Source: Trifolium pratense
Taxonomy: Eukaryota; Streptophyta; Magnoliopsida; Fabales; Fabaceae
NCBI RefSeq assembly: GCF_020283565.1
Contig: NC_060060.1
Coordinates: forward strand, 27,032,001-27,096,000
Length of the DNA stretch: 64,000 bases
Direction of reading: 5' to 3'
The position numbers and the translations under genes are program-made. Under the pieces are notes generated by a model that saw nothing but the letters and a program-made list of their open reading frames with translations, made no database searches and had not been told where the DNA came from. Positions 1 through 11,800 of this stretch are shown in pieces (the stretch's first letter is position 1; every line of letters starts with the position of its first letter).

Positions 1-250
1 TGTTTATGAAATGGTTGTGTTATTTATTTGTTTTCCGGGAAGTGCAAGAGAGATATGAAGTATGTTAAGTGCATTTTAAGTCAACATTGACAGGTAAGAT
101 TAGATGATTCATAATTAAAGCGTGGTTGATATTTTATACTTGCTAAGTTTTATCTTCACAAGTAAGTACAAATAATATTCGAGATGAAGGAAGTATATTC
201 CCAAAATGAGTTGACAATTGACATATCATTAGGATTTAGATCATAAGTTC
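1..250 (-). promoter_or_regulatory. Duplicated nuclease-type upstream region (probable promoter of a gene beyond the left edge)
   Basis: This stretch shares order and wording with the region upstream of the nuclease start codon at 6420. Both contain gagatatgaagta (about 51-63 and 6510-6523), then a ttttaagtcaac block, a cgtggt(t/g)gatattttat block, a tatcttcaca block and a gatgaaggaa block. The order and orientation are the same, so a second minus-strand nuclease gene probably starts just left of base 1. The copies have diverged by indels and substitutions. No coding sequence is visible here. Confidence 0.5.
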
Positions 251-1032
251 ATAATAACAATCTGAAACATATAAATAAATAAAAATTAATTTGATATAAT
301 GTTCTTCCGTGGGTTATGGGAGGAAAGTTCCCTACAACCACATTTCTATTTTTTTTAAGTATATATCCGCTTGATGACTAGAATTTTATTTTTAAGATGA
401 ATAAGTGAGAGTATCAATATTCAAATTCCGATTTTGCATATTACATGCAATGTCCCTATCAATTAAACTATACTTACGGGATAACTACATTTCTAAATTC
501 TAATTAGACCAACATATTTTGTGAAAGTGTATATTTTAGATGACATCTTTTTTTCTTTTTCGAAAATCTATATTTTAGATGAATTTTTTTTCTATAAGTG
601 GAGTGACAAATACCACCGAAACTAACACACTGCAATATTTTGAATTCCAATCTGGATGAAAAAATCTAACTTGAACCACTAGTTGTCTAGATCTACCTTT
701 TCCCTTATGGGCAAATGTTCTTCTTCCCCTATAAGCTTATCTTGTAACGAAACCTTTTAATGTTCATGTCCCCTTCTCGATCAAGAGATTTGGAGGGGAG
801 TCATATCTTGCTTGATTACACATGTCTACCATAATTCTTTGAAAAATATGTATATTTAAATTGAAAAATAGAGTATTGCAGCATTAGTTTTTTTTTTTTT
901 TTTTTTTTTCAGAAATGGAAATTATTAGGTAAAATTACATCTTTATTGCAAGTAACAATTTAATTTTTCATATTTGTTTTACCTCATTTTTATCTTTTTG
1001 TCTTTTATTCATGTATATGATTTTTTCATGCT
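251..1032. other. AT-rich intergenic sequence, no gene seen
   Basis: No open frame resembling a known protein and no clear terminal repeats were seen. There is a poly-T run at about 889-910. Confidence 0.5.
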
Positions 1033-1041
1033 TTAAATATA

Positions 1042-1458
1042 GGCTTAAATATGCAAAAGGTCCCTGCACTTATGGGCCATTTGAGTTTTAGTCTCTGCAT
1101 TTTAAAATCCTTTCATTTTGCCACTGCACTTTCATTTTACTTTAAAAATGGTCCCTGAACCCATTTTTTGTTGAAGTGGCAGTTTTTTTTATGATGTGTC
1201 AATTTTATTTTACTTTTAAAAAGTTACTTATTTAAGGGTATTTTGATCGATTCACTGCAAAATTAAATGAGTCATCAACTCTAAAGTCCAGTCAGCAGTG
1301 ACAGATTAGCAAAAATGTGTCATTTCAACAAAAAAAAAGCTATGGTGACCATTTTTAAAGTAAAATGAAAATGCAGTGGCAAAATGAAATGTTTTTAAAA
1401 TGCAGGGACTAAAACTAAAATGACTCGTAAGTGCAGGGACCTTTTGCATATTTAACCC
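1042..1458. mobile_element. Short Mutator-like element (MITE), 417 bp
   Basis: Long terminal inverted repeats of roughly 110 bp are visible. The left end reads ggcttaaatatgcaaaagg and the right end is its complement, gggttaaatatgcaaaagg. Both continue into a tccctgcactta block. It is flanked by a perfect 9-bp direct repeat, ttaaatata, at 1033-1041 and 1459-1467, which is the target-site duplication size of the Mutator superfamily. There is no internal reading frame, so it is non-autonomous. Confidence 0.85.
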
Positions 1459-1467
1459 TTAAATATA

Positions 1468-1918
1468 TGACATTTTTTTACGGCATAAGATATATTTATG
1501 ATTGAAAGAAAAAAAAATTGAAGTTGCAATTCATATTCAAACATAAAAAATGATTAAAATGCTATAAAAAAAAAAACTAAATCGTTATCTGAAATAAAGT
1601 TAAAGTAATTTTGCAAAATTACTATTATTATTATTATTAAATTAAATGATCTAATCACCATTTTAGACTTTCCTAGACGAGATTTGAATCAATCCCTCAA
1701 AATTATTAGATTAAACTAGTACCACACATCTAATTAATTATTGCAACATAAATTTTTTAATAAAGAGGAGAAGATAAATAATACAAATGTTTTTTCTTTT
1801 GTCTTACAATCAACCTCCCGTTTCCCTCTCCTTTATTATTTATTTATTATTATTATTTCATTTTTTTTACTCAAATTGTTCATAATATAATCACGGGTAC
1901 ATGAAAATTATTATTTCA
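1468..1918. other. AT-rich 3' flank of the nuclease gene
   Basis: AT-rich sequence downstream of the nuclease stop codon. No gene or structured repeat was recognised beyond poly-A/T runs and a short TTA microsatellite near 1622-1640. Confidence 0.5.
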
Positions 1919-4900
1919 TTAAATTACATCGACATTGACAATTGTGTCGTTGTCAAAAATACGATTTAGAATTGCAGCCAGCCGAACTCCTCCTTGAGCT
2001 AATCGCAAATTGACTATAGGAAAACGTGACAGAAAGTAATCATCTGCAAAACAAATTTTCATGAAATTTTAGGAATAAAAGAAGAAGGAATAGTCTCAAC
2101 TATAAAATTCTTATAGCTTACCTTTGAGTGTGGAGCCTTCGGGTGCATCTTTATATGCCCATTTACATGCATCTTCGATGCTTTCAGAAGCATATCTAAA
2201 AAATAGACCAAAGTCAATCTTGTGTATTCCAAATATCATAGACAAATAAACTCTATCTATGGTAATGAGATACTCCATCCGTTCCAAATTATAAGAGAAT
2301 AAATAAAAATCACACTTATTAAAAAAAAAAAAAAACATGACAATTTGAAATATGTTTTTGTGAGTTTTTCTTAAAATAAGTTGCATGGGAAGATGTAAAC
2401 AATGCTTATAATTTTTTGTGTCCAAATTACCAAATGAGTGGAGGGGGGCTAAACCTGAATGAAAAAATTGTAAGGACTAAATTGAAATTAAATTGATAGA
2501 AAGTACATTCTATGGTTATTATTATAGACAAAAAAAAAAACTTTTTAGGTTCATTAAAAAACTAATACAATATATCAGTGTATTTTATAAAAACTCAACG
2601 ATAAACTTGTGTAAAATGAAAGCTGGTTTTATCTAAAACAAAGGATTTTACTAATTTTTTTTAAGGGAAACGGAGTATTTTACTTAAGAATAATGCATAA
2701 TAAATGTTATGAAAAGATTTCAAAAATTATAAGCATTGTTAATATTGGAACACAAAAAATTATAATAAATTTGGAACAAATCAATAATAAATTATTCACA
2801 GCTATTGGAACAAATCAATAATAAATTATCCTACTAATAATGGAACATACATGGATGGACATGCGATGTCATTAGAAATGCAGCTCTCCCATTCTTCTAC
2901 TTCTTTAGACCATACTTTCTGGTTACACGAGGAAAAAAAAGGAAGAAAAATATGATTTTTTTTTTTAGATAGTAGAAAAATATGAAACATTCAATGTACA
3001 ATTTCTTGTAATGATGATAAGAGAAATTAATAGTCACCGTCCTAAAATGAGTGATCCAGTTTTACGATTTACACTATTCACATATTTTATTTTGACCATA
3101 TTTTTCTACTAATAAATAAAAATAAATATTAGTATATAAAATATTATTAGATTTGTTTCGATAAATAAAAATAAACTTTTTATAATTTTAATTATTATAT
3201 AATTAAAAATATTAATGATTAAAATTATGTATTAACATACGTGAAATAGTCGACTAAATCACTCATCATAAGACTACGATGCATTGTAATGAATTACCGT
3301 AATATTCTGTTGAAGTGCATCAATAAACTCGTCCATGTCTGAGTCATGGAATCTTTGAACTTCTGTGTCAAGTATGCTAGCATCCCAAATCTTCATATGG
3401 GTATACAATTAGATAATGATTAGTATAAGAGATATATAATAGAGAATTTTAATTAATGATATAACAATTACGATATAATTATTTTTATGATTATCGTGTA
3501 TCTATGTTTTATTTACTTGATGTAGCAAAGAAATGAATTTGACATACATGGTGAAGATTTTGCTTTCTTGTGAACCAATGAACTGTAATTGAATTGCCTC
3601 CTTTGTCTGCGAGAAAGCCACAATGTAGAGGCTGCATATATATCATGATGATTAGCCACTTAATTTCAAAAGTTCGATGAAAATATGTTACATTTAGTGC
3701 TTGTATAGATGCAAACCTGATGAATGTCTCCCAGAAAATGTGAAAGGAAATAAAGGGCTTGTGTAAGGTTATCTGATAAAGTGATGTTACAAGCAAAAGT
3801 TTGTTAATCATAACTCAATACAGGAAAGACATTTCACATCGAGTGCTTAACGGACCTGAATCCCATGCAGTCAAAACATATTGCAGTCACTGCATGTAAA
3901 CCCTTAGATTGAATCTTGATCAAATAAATAATATGCTTTAATAAATTTGGAAGACTGAAATTAACCTACAGTCAAATAGCGACTGCAAGGAATCCATTTC
4001 CGTGCTTAACTGATATATAATGGTGGTACAACTTAAGTTATTTATTTGAAAAGCAGCATTTACATTTAGATTTTGTGTTACTGCCAAAATGGAGTAGCTG
4101 GTTGGTGTAATTTGTAATTGCCGCCACAATACATCGCTCCTTAATTCCTGTTTTCTGATCTTTACAGTCCCCTGAATGTTTAAACAACAGCAGGCCCATC
4201 ACAAAAATAATCATTAATTTAGAAGTTAATTTACAAAATACATATTGAAAATTGTTTAATTGATCAATGTACTTCTATTATAGAAGTTGCCAAAAGATTT
4301 ATTTTTTCCAGTCTTAAATATAAATAAAAAAGATTTTGATCATTTGTGGAAAAATTAAGCAATATAATTTTAACAAACTCATTTAATCAATGACTAAGAT
4401 TAATCAATTTATACTCTAAACTTTATAACACATTTAATGTCATATCATATTTTTATATTAATTTATATCTAAATTATTTTTACCAGTACTCAATAATATA
4501 AATTGGATTTTGTAAAAACATAAAATATAAATTGGATATGTATTTCGTCAATGCGGAAAATATTTAACGGTAGATAAACCTGGTCCCATTTGATATTTCG
4601 AAAGGAGAGTGAGCTAATTGGCGACCCTACCCAAATTTCAATGATAGAAGAGTTAGAAAGAATTGTTACTTAAGCCACTGTGCATACCGCCGCAGTGAGT
4701 CAACTTGACTGAGCTTTAGGTTTGGTATAGTGGTGAGAGGTTTAGGTAATATGTAATAGGTCTTGTATTCGATTTCCAGCTCATTGTAAACAAAAAAAAA
4801 TAAAAAGAATTGTTACTTACTAGTGGTCTTGTAACTGCAAACGTCGGGTGTATTAGCAAAGTGCAAAGCAGACGACCATGGATATATAAACCTCACAGAG

Positions 4901-6420
4901 TAATCAGTCAATTTAGTCCCTAAACTATCACTCTTTCACCAATTCAGTCCCTAAACTATTAAAACCAACTAAAAGGTCCCTAAACTATTTTTCATCCATC
5001 AATTAGGTCCCTAAACTATTTTCCATCCATCAATTTAGTCCTCCGTTATCTTTTCCGTTAACTGTTCTTTAAAACCCTAAAATCCAAAAGCTACTTTTAC
5101 GCTTATATCTCTCTTCTCGATCAACTCTCTCAACTCCATTAATTTAGTCCTCCATCACCAACTCTTTTTTCTTCAACCCCCTTCAATTGCATCTTCTTAT
5201 CTCTCTCTTCTCGATCAACTCTCTCAAATCATCTCAATCTAAAAACCCTAGCGCCACCTATACGCTTCAATTCCGGTTGTCGTCGTTGTTTTAAGGTACG
5301 TTTTTCACTGTTTATGGTTTATGGTTTATGGTTTATGTAATGAAGATTATGGTTTATGGTTTAAATTATGGTTAAGTTTGTTTTTGGGTTTTTGTTGATT
5401 TAGCAGTAATGTTTCATTTGGTTTAGCAGTAATGAATTTGTGTTGTTACTAGGTAGTGAACGAATTTGTGTTGTTACTAGGTAGTGAACGAGAGAAAGGA
5501 TGATTTAGCAATAATGAATTATGTTAAAAATGAATTTGATTTAAATGGTTTAGAGACTATTTGTTTTAGCAGTAATTTGATTTAGCAGTATGATTTAGCA
5601 GTAATGATTTAGCAGTGTTGTTACTATTTTGTTGTTTTTTAAGATAGTTTAGGGACTAAATTGAAGTATTTTTTATAGTTTAGGGACTACTAACAGTCAC
5701 TTAACGGAAAAGTTAACCGAGGGACTAAATTGAAGGATGTGAATATAGTTTAGGGACCTTTTAGTTGATTTTAATAGTTTAGGGACTAAAATGAAGGATG
5801 TGAATATAATTTAGGGACCTTTTAGTTGGTTTTAATAGTTTAGGGACTAAATTGAAGGATGTGAATATAGTTTAGGGACCTTTTAGTTGGTTTTAATAGT
5901 TTAGGGACTAAGTTGGTGAGAGAGTGATAGTTTAGGGACTAAATTGACTGATTACTCAAACCTCACATGATCTGCCCATGAACACTTGCTCGATAAATCA
6001 TTGTTTGCAGATTCTGGCAACAATTTTTTTACAGCCTTAGCAGCTGCATCACTTAGCCGAGCCTATAAAAAAGCGAAAGCAAAATTAGTACATAGATCAG
6101 GTGGTCATTCAATCAAGATCAGACAGTCTAAATTTTAAATTTAAATTTGGTATTTGGAATTATACAATTAGAACTAAAATCTTCATTTTTTAGACTTCTA
6201 ATTAAGATCAGATGACCGCTGATGCTGAATGCATGAACGCGAGAGCCCTGAATTAATGAATTGAAATTCAAATTTTTGAAAGACAACAAGCTAAAGGCAG
6301 GTTACTGACCTGAGCAATCTTACAAACAATGACATGTCCATCATCTCCCCACCCTTTGGTATTTTGAACCAAAAAAAGGAATGAAACTATGGTCACTAGC
6401 AAAATTTTGTAGCAACCCAT
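1919..6420 (-). CDS. ENDO2: S1/P1-type zinc endonuclease (ENDO2-like bifunctional nuclease), exon 2 split by a transposon
   Basis: Exons on the minus strand: 6420-6310, 6062-5962, 4891-4821, 4171-4064, 3772-3717, 3631-3548, 3390-3298, 2918-2851, 2195-2122 and 2043-1919. Joined they give 296 residues, the usual plant S1/P1 length, and every junction is GT..AG. Residues 1-23 look like a signal peptide; the mature protein would start at the family's zinc-binding Trp (WGDDGH, W24/H29). The other zinc ligands are present: D68 in SWAD, H81 in LHFANT, H142/D146/H152 in SHFLGDIHQPLH, and H176/D180 in LHHIWD. The family cleaves single-stranded RNA and DNA in the secretory pathway or vacuole, often in senescence. 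The break between 5962 and 4891 is a 1,060-bp Mutator-like insertion plus its target duplication, not an ordinary gap. Unless it is spliced out, translation stops three codons into the junction, after about 73 residues. Family assignment is firm; functionality is open. Confidence 0.85.
2269..2677. mobile_element. Stowaway/mariner-like MITE remnant in nuclease intron
   Basis: The left end tactccatccgttccaaatta and right end (reverse complement tactccgtttccc) resemble the terminal repeats of plant Stowaway-type MITEs. It lies between the exons ending at 2851 and starting at 2195. The boundaries are weak and there may be a nested insertion. Confidence 0.35.
4700..4803 (+). mobile_element. tRNA-derived SINE-like fragment in nuclease intron
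   Basis: A box-A-like stretch (ttggtatagtggtgagagg) is followed about 30 bases later by a box-B-like stretch (tcttgtattcgatttcc). The fragment ends in an A-rich tail at about 4792-4805. It is antisense to the nuclease gene. It is too degenerate to be a functional tRNA. Confidence 0.4.
4888..5967. mobile_element. Non-autonomous Mutator-like element inserted in nuclease exon 2
   Basis: The element is 4898-5957. It begins gagtaatcagtcaatttag and ends with the exact complement. It is flanked by a perfect 10-bp direct repeat, aaacctcaca, at 4888-4897 and 5958-5967. Subterminal arrays repeat tttagtccctaaactatt on the left and its complement on the right. The centre (about 5080-5300) contains ctctcttctcgatcaactctctca twice and then a 5'UTR-like aaaaccctag stretch running into a possible splice donor (aaggtacg), which may be a captured gene leader. 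No transposase is visible. On the gene strand the duplication is tgtgaggttt, containing AG|GT. Confidence 0.88.
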
Positions 6421-6540
6421 TGTACTTTATTATAGTGCACACAAAGTACTTGTTACATTATTATGCTTTCAATAAAACATATATATAACCAAAAACTTCT
6501 CGTTCAATTGAGATATGAAGTAGATACGTAGATGCGAGGA
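6421..6540 (-). promoter_or_regulatory. Proximal promoter of the nuclease gene
   Basis: A TATATATA run on the minus strand at about 6478-6487 lies some 60 bp upstream of the ATG at 6420, a plausible TATA box. The adjoining gagatatgaagta block (6510-6523) recurs at 51-63. Confidence 0.4.
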
Positions 6541-7138
6541 TAATGTTTTTGTGATTTTAAGTCAACTTGGACAAGTTATTGACGATAATGTAATAAACTA
6601 TTACTCATTAGAAAAACGTGGTGGATATTTTATTCTCTCTGGGTATATCTTCACACACAAGAACCAATAATTTATTCCATGATGAAGGAAAGCATATTGT
6701 GATATGAAAATGACATGTGAAATGGTTAATTTAAATGTCATTTTAAATACATGATTATATTAGTTTCATATATTATATATGAATTTTAAGATGGTATATC
6801 GAGAATTGAGTTTTCAACACAGCCGGCTCTAATTTTTTTAAGAGAGTTTTCTTCTTCTTGTTTCAAAAAGGGGTGGTTTTGGGTCGTTTTTTGACCCGGA
6901 ATCACCCCCGTGCATATGTTTTTCTCTACTTTAATCTAAATAAGTGGTTTTCACACGGATTAGAGTTTTCTTATTTTATTTTGTGATTTTTTTGTCTCAG
7001 TGCGTCCCGTCTTCATGTGGTGTTTGTTTGATCCCGTCTTTGTGCGGTGTTTGTTTGCTTTCTTATTTTTTACGATGTTCGTTTGGTTTAGATTGACAGA
7101 TCTACTTTGATCAACTACATATTCAATCAATGACAAGG

Positions 7139-7212
7139 TCACTAGTAGAAAAAAGCTTTTTTACATCTGGCGAAAAACACTTTTTACATCTGAAAAATGT
7201 CAGATGTAGGCA
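7139..7212 (+). mobile_element. CACTA-type transposon terminus (solo end)
   Basis: cactagtagaaaaaagc matches the typical start of plant En/Spm (CACTA) elements. It is followed by subterminal repeats around ttttacatctg and an inverted partner cagatgta. The matching opposite end was not found, so this is a fragment. Confidence 0.4.
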
Positions 7213-7446
7213 TGAATATTTCGGTAACTTTTATTTTGTCACATTATTTGTAGGCGTGCGTATGCCGTTTTATGCTATTAACTTGGATGTTGTGAGTTTG
7301 TTCGCAGATTCATCCTTTTCGTTTTTAGCGCTATTGAATTTGTGCTTGTATCTGATGTATCTATCTATTTGAATGAATGAATGTTATGTTTTAGTCAAAA
7401 AAAGAAGAAGATGGTATCGAGAATTCGAGATGATATCTTTGAGTTA

Positions 7447-7640
7447 TTGATGATTTTTTTTTATTAATTCTCTAGTTTATAAGGGAAAGGGGTACTGGTA
7501 ATTCAAAGTTCGGTCGTGAGGTAAGTAAGACCCGATCAAGAACTGTTTTCACCCGGAATCGAACTCGGGTTGTCCTGAACGAACTGTCCTGGGGAAGCTC
7601 ATTAATCACTTAAACACAATGACTTGGTTAGTTATCGATG
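7447..7640 (-). mobile_element. tRNA-derived SINE, copy 1
   Basis: Read on the minus strand, the element starts near aaccaagtcattgtg and carries a box-A-like taagtgattaatgagc. A box-B-like gagttcgattccggg follows, then a conserved body with cttacctcacgaccgaac, ending at an A/T-rich tail. The same sequence occurs at 17079-17275 and partly at 29281-29370. Confidence 0.7.
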
Positions 7641-8429
7641 ATCTTTGAACCATATGTTATTGCAATGTGAATTCTTTGTTGTGCGTTTGATTGACAAAAC
7701 AGTAAGCATTGTACATAACAGTATCAGACATAATAAGATAGTACATTATAAGACAAAACTGTACCGGAGATATATGGATAATGTTTTTTTATATTTGAAA
7801 ATAAAATGAATATTTTAACAGGTTTTTATAGTCGTCCTATAGACAAAAGTTGTATTGTGAGTTCAGTAAGACACAAAAGAATTTGTTTTTGTTCTGTCTC
7901 TTTCTACCTATTTTGTCCAGTCCTATACCAATTTCTAAATCAAACAGGATACAACAAAAGTTATTATGTCCAATCCCTTATTTTTAACCATTTCGGTCCA
8001 ACTCTATATTTTATAGAGATATTTTTTTTAATCATTCCTTTATAATCTAAATTTTTTGTTATTTATACCTAATTCTTTTATAATTCTACTACCTCTATCT
8101 AGACTCTCTTGAATTTTTTTCCCCTTTTTATAAGTCATATTTCAAAATTTCAAGGAAATTAATTAGAGTCACACTATATAATATTAGTGTTCCTGAGTCA
8201 CTTGTTAAACATACTTAAAAATGAAATTAAAGATAAAGTTAATATTAGAAAGATAATTTTTTATATTTTTAAGGTATTGAATGAACAAGAGGCATTTTTT
8301 TAATATTTTTAACTTTTTATTAGTATGTTTAACTAGTGCCAACGAGCACTGTTTAATATTTTTCAATTAATTATTTTTTTACCGACATAATCCTAATTAA
8401 ATTTCATTTTTTATAATATGTAATAAATA

Positions 8430-8501
8430 CTTCCTCCGTCCCAAATTATAATTTGGGACAAAAAAAAAAGTTTTTTTCATTATAATTTAGAAGAGAGGGA
8501 G
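8430..8501. mobile_element. Mini Stowaway-like MITE, 72 bp
   Basis: Terminal inverted repeats cttcctccgtcccaaatta and its partner ending gagagggag are flanked by TA on both sides (8428-8429 and 8502-8503). It lies about 365 bp upstream of the CLD1-like start codon. Confidence 0.6.
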
Positions 8502-8865
8502 TACTTTAAAGAAAATATTAATTCATTATCTATCTTAAATGCTAAAATTATAAAAACAATATTAATTTTCAACATATTTAATACCACTATCGACTTTCTT
8601 TTTTTTTTTTTTTACTTAAAATTTAATACAACTATCAACTTTTTTAATCTCGATAATTTTGTCAAATAGTATTAATAATCTCTTGAACATTTTTAAGGGA
8701 CTTTCTTCTTTTATTTGGTTTTTGTACCACATGCGAACCACTACGACTACGTGGTGCGTAGTAGAGCACATGAATAGAGTGGTGAGAAATTGAGTTTATA
8801 ACAAGAGAAACGTAAATGGAATGGAATGAGAACACTTCATTAGTTGGTTAGGTTAGCTAGCTACT

Positions 8866-11800
8866 ATGACATTTGCTTCCACCACCATAACCTCTCTCAC
8901 TCTCTCCCACCGTCGAACACCATTCTCTTACCCTAAATCCCGTTTTCCCCAACAAAACAGCGTCGTCGCATTTTCTACCTTCAGTAATAATCAAATTGTT
9001 TCCGAATTAACCATCCAAAATGAACAAGTTCAAACACGGTAATTCTTTTTTAATAATCTCTTTAACTCTTCTCAATCATATAATGTTCTTATTATCCTGT
9101 TCTATTTGTATTTGTAGAATGTGGAATTGGAAGGGTTACTTTATTCGCTATCAATATTCTGGTAACAATGGTCCTGCACTAGTTTTGGTGCACGGTTTTG
9201 GAGCTAACAGGTATTAAATCTTTGATTCACTTTTCAAAGACTTCAATTGTAGTATGCTACGTACTACTATGATTTAGTACTCTCTTCAGACACATATCAT
9301 ACAAGGATTAAAGATGTGTGTGTCTAACAACAATGCTAATCAATGACGGATTAAAGACTTAATATTTTGATTACAATATTTTTAGCTTTTTCAATAGTAG
9401 ATGGATAAATAAAGATCAAATCCCATCCTATCTTGTTTTCAAACTTTTTTTAAATGAAAGAATCTGCTCAACTTAGATGCACATGTATATATTTTGATTC
9501 TCAATTTAGATATCTTATAAATTTGTAGTGGTGTCGGTTAAGGATGTTTCCTCTACCACTGTGTCTTTTGAGGAAAAAATGACTCCATTTCTAGCTTCCA
9601 AAATTTTCCACAAAGTGCAAGTTAGTATTAAATCCTTTATTCAAATGCACCTTTATTTTGCAAAGTACAATCTATGGTCATTAGTAATTTAGTATTAACC
9701 TGAAAGTGGAAGACAGTCTATGTGCCTTGCAAAGGGCCTTGGCCAAACAACATGAAAATCAAAAATAAAATACACCTTTAATTGAATTTTGAATATTATA
9801 AAGTTTGAGTACATGATTTTGCACATTAGCACTCAGATGACCAAGTCTAAGGTGTCAAATTGAAAAACCATCAGTACTGGTGGTGGTGGTATTACACTTA
9901 AAATATTTTTTCTTAAATTGGGGGCATGCAAGAGATTGGTAAGTATAAGATTGAATTAAGGGTTTAATGGGGAAGTAAATGTGGAAGTACCAACAGAGTT
10001 AACACACAGACCTTGGCCATTGCCTATAGCAATCTGGTCAGAGCCTTCAAATGATGAGAACAGTTGAATTTTGAGTGCACTGGAGGTGACCTGGTAAGAT
10101 GCCCCTGAGTCGGGGACCAATTCGCTGAGGAGGCAGCATTTGTGTTGGCAAAGAGAGCCTGTGACTGAATTTGGACTGGAGGATGATGTGCCATGAAGGA
10201 CTTGGAATTTGTGGCTTAGCTGGCATTTGCGGCAGGGTAAACATCTATTATTGTAATGTAGTCTTGGGTGAGCTATACTACTGCCTGGTTGAGTGAGGCC
10301 AGGGCATGGGACTGAATGTGGATGACTAGAAAGGGTTGAATGGTGGGGCAAATTGTTGTTGTGTAGAATGAGAAAGAGACGGGCAATTGCTTGACTTGGA
10401 TGAGTCATCCAATCCAATGGCACAGATGAAACATAATTTCTCTTGACATGATGATAGCAAGCATAGGCATCATGGCCTTATTTGTGGGAGACTTGACACT
10501 GACTGGCTCTCCGACCACCAGGGCCACGACCGGTTCGAAAAGCATGAGTACAAGAAGACTGTGAATTCTTCAAATCAGAGCGCGAATCATCATTCAGTGC
10601 CAGATCAGCTTGAACAACAGATATCGTGATTCTTAATTTGATGTCGATTTGGATGCAGAAGAAGACAAGGTAAGATTCACCGGGGCAATTTCCTGAGTCC
10701 TTCATCGTGACCTAGAAGAAGTGTTTCAACCTCATCTATTGAAATAGGACCAATTTTCCATTGATTAATGTAATTGTGTATTCATATTCATGAGGTGAGC
10801 CTTCAAGCACTACGTCTAAGCGCTCCAATGGCATTGAGTGAATAGATTAGACCTTGGATCCGGAGTAGGAATTCAGAAACGGATCAAATCTCCAGAATAA
10901 TGCCACAAAACTAAAATCGAAGTTGACTGTTTTCACATTCGTGTGTGCGTGAAAATATACACGAATCTTGTCCCGCAGTTGCCTAGAATCCTTGAAACCA
11001 ATGACTTTGCTTACCATTTAGTGTTAGATTGTGGATGGTAAGCACGATAGCAACAATTGATCTTGTTACTCCCATATTAAATATACGTTTGAGATACAAT
11101 TGTTCTCACAATCATCAATGGTACCAATTCTAAGGTACTGTACACTGAAACTTAAAATTCTTGATTCTTCTATTGAATCTACTTCTTACTGATAAAATAG
11201 TGCAATCCCTTGTTTTAGGGATGCTAGGCAGTTACAGCCTGCCAGCTTAGTTACAACAAACTGGCTGCATGGCAAAGTTAGTTACAAAGATAGAGTTGTG
11301 TAAAATATAGTCTATGATACAACAATGGTCATTAGTGCTAAACACATCAACACTAAATTTCGAATTAGTTACATTTACTAATTGTTTATGTTTCGGTTGC
11401 AATGGAAGAAAATTACTGCACATGTTTGTGTGATTCTAAAACTACTTAAGTAGTTATTCCTCCTCAATGAAAAGCATTTAAACACTAACATAAAATTTCA
11501 TTTCTGTTTTAGTAGTTCTGTCACAAGTCACAACTGCATTTAAGAGAATTAGAGTTAATAGACAGTTGACATTGGATGAGTCATTGAACAGGTTAAAACA
11601 TTTTTTTATGGTTCAAGTTCAACACTATGTAATATTTCTATTTAATATTAAACTATTCAATTAACCATCCTATTTATATTTAAGTTATCAATTTAGAGAT
11701 TTTGGCATTGTACATCCAATATTAAATTAGTCAAAGTTTACCAACATGTGGTTGGTCTGAGTTGAAAGGGACTTGGGCATCTTAAGCAAGTGGTTAGAGG

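Larger units (their letters stand above)
6541..8429. other. Intergenic region with transposon debris between the nuclease and CLD1-like genes
   Basis: The two genes are transcribed away from each other across this space. It holds the rest of the nuclease upstream region (to about 6760), a CACTA-type terminus near 7139, a SINE at about 7447-7640, and otherwise AT-rich sequence. Short open frames at 7130-7372 and 7806-8045 lack recognisable protein features. Confidence 0.5.

Noticed and set aside
7806..8045. Plus-strand 79-residue frame upstream of the CLD1-like gene
   Set aside because: No known motif; Phe/Tyr-rich AT-driven frame in intergenic sequence.
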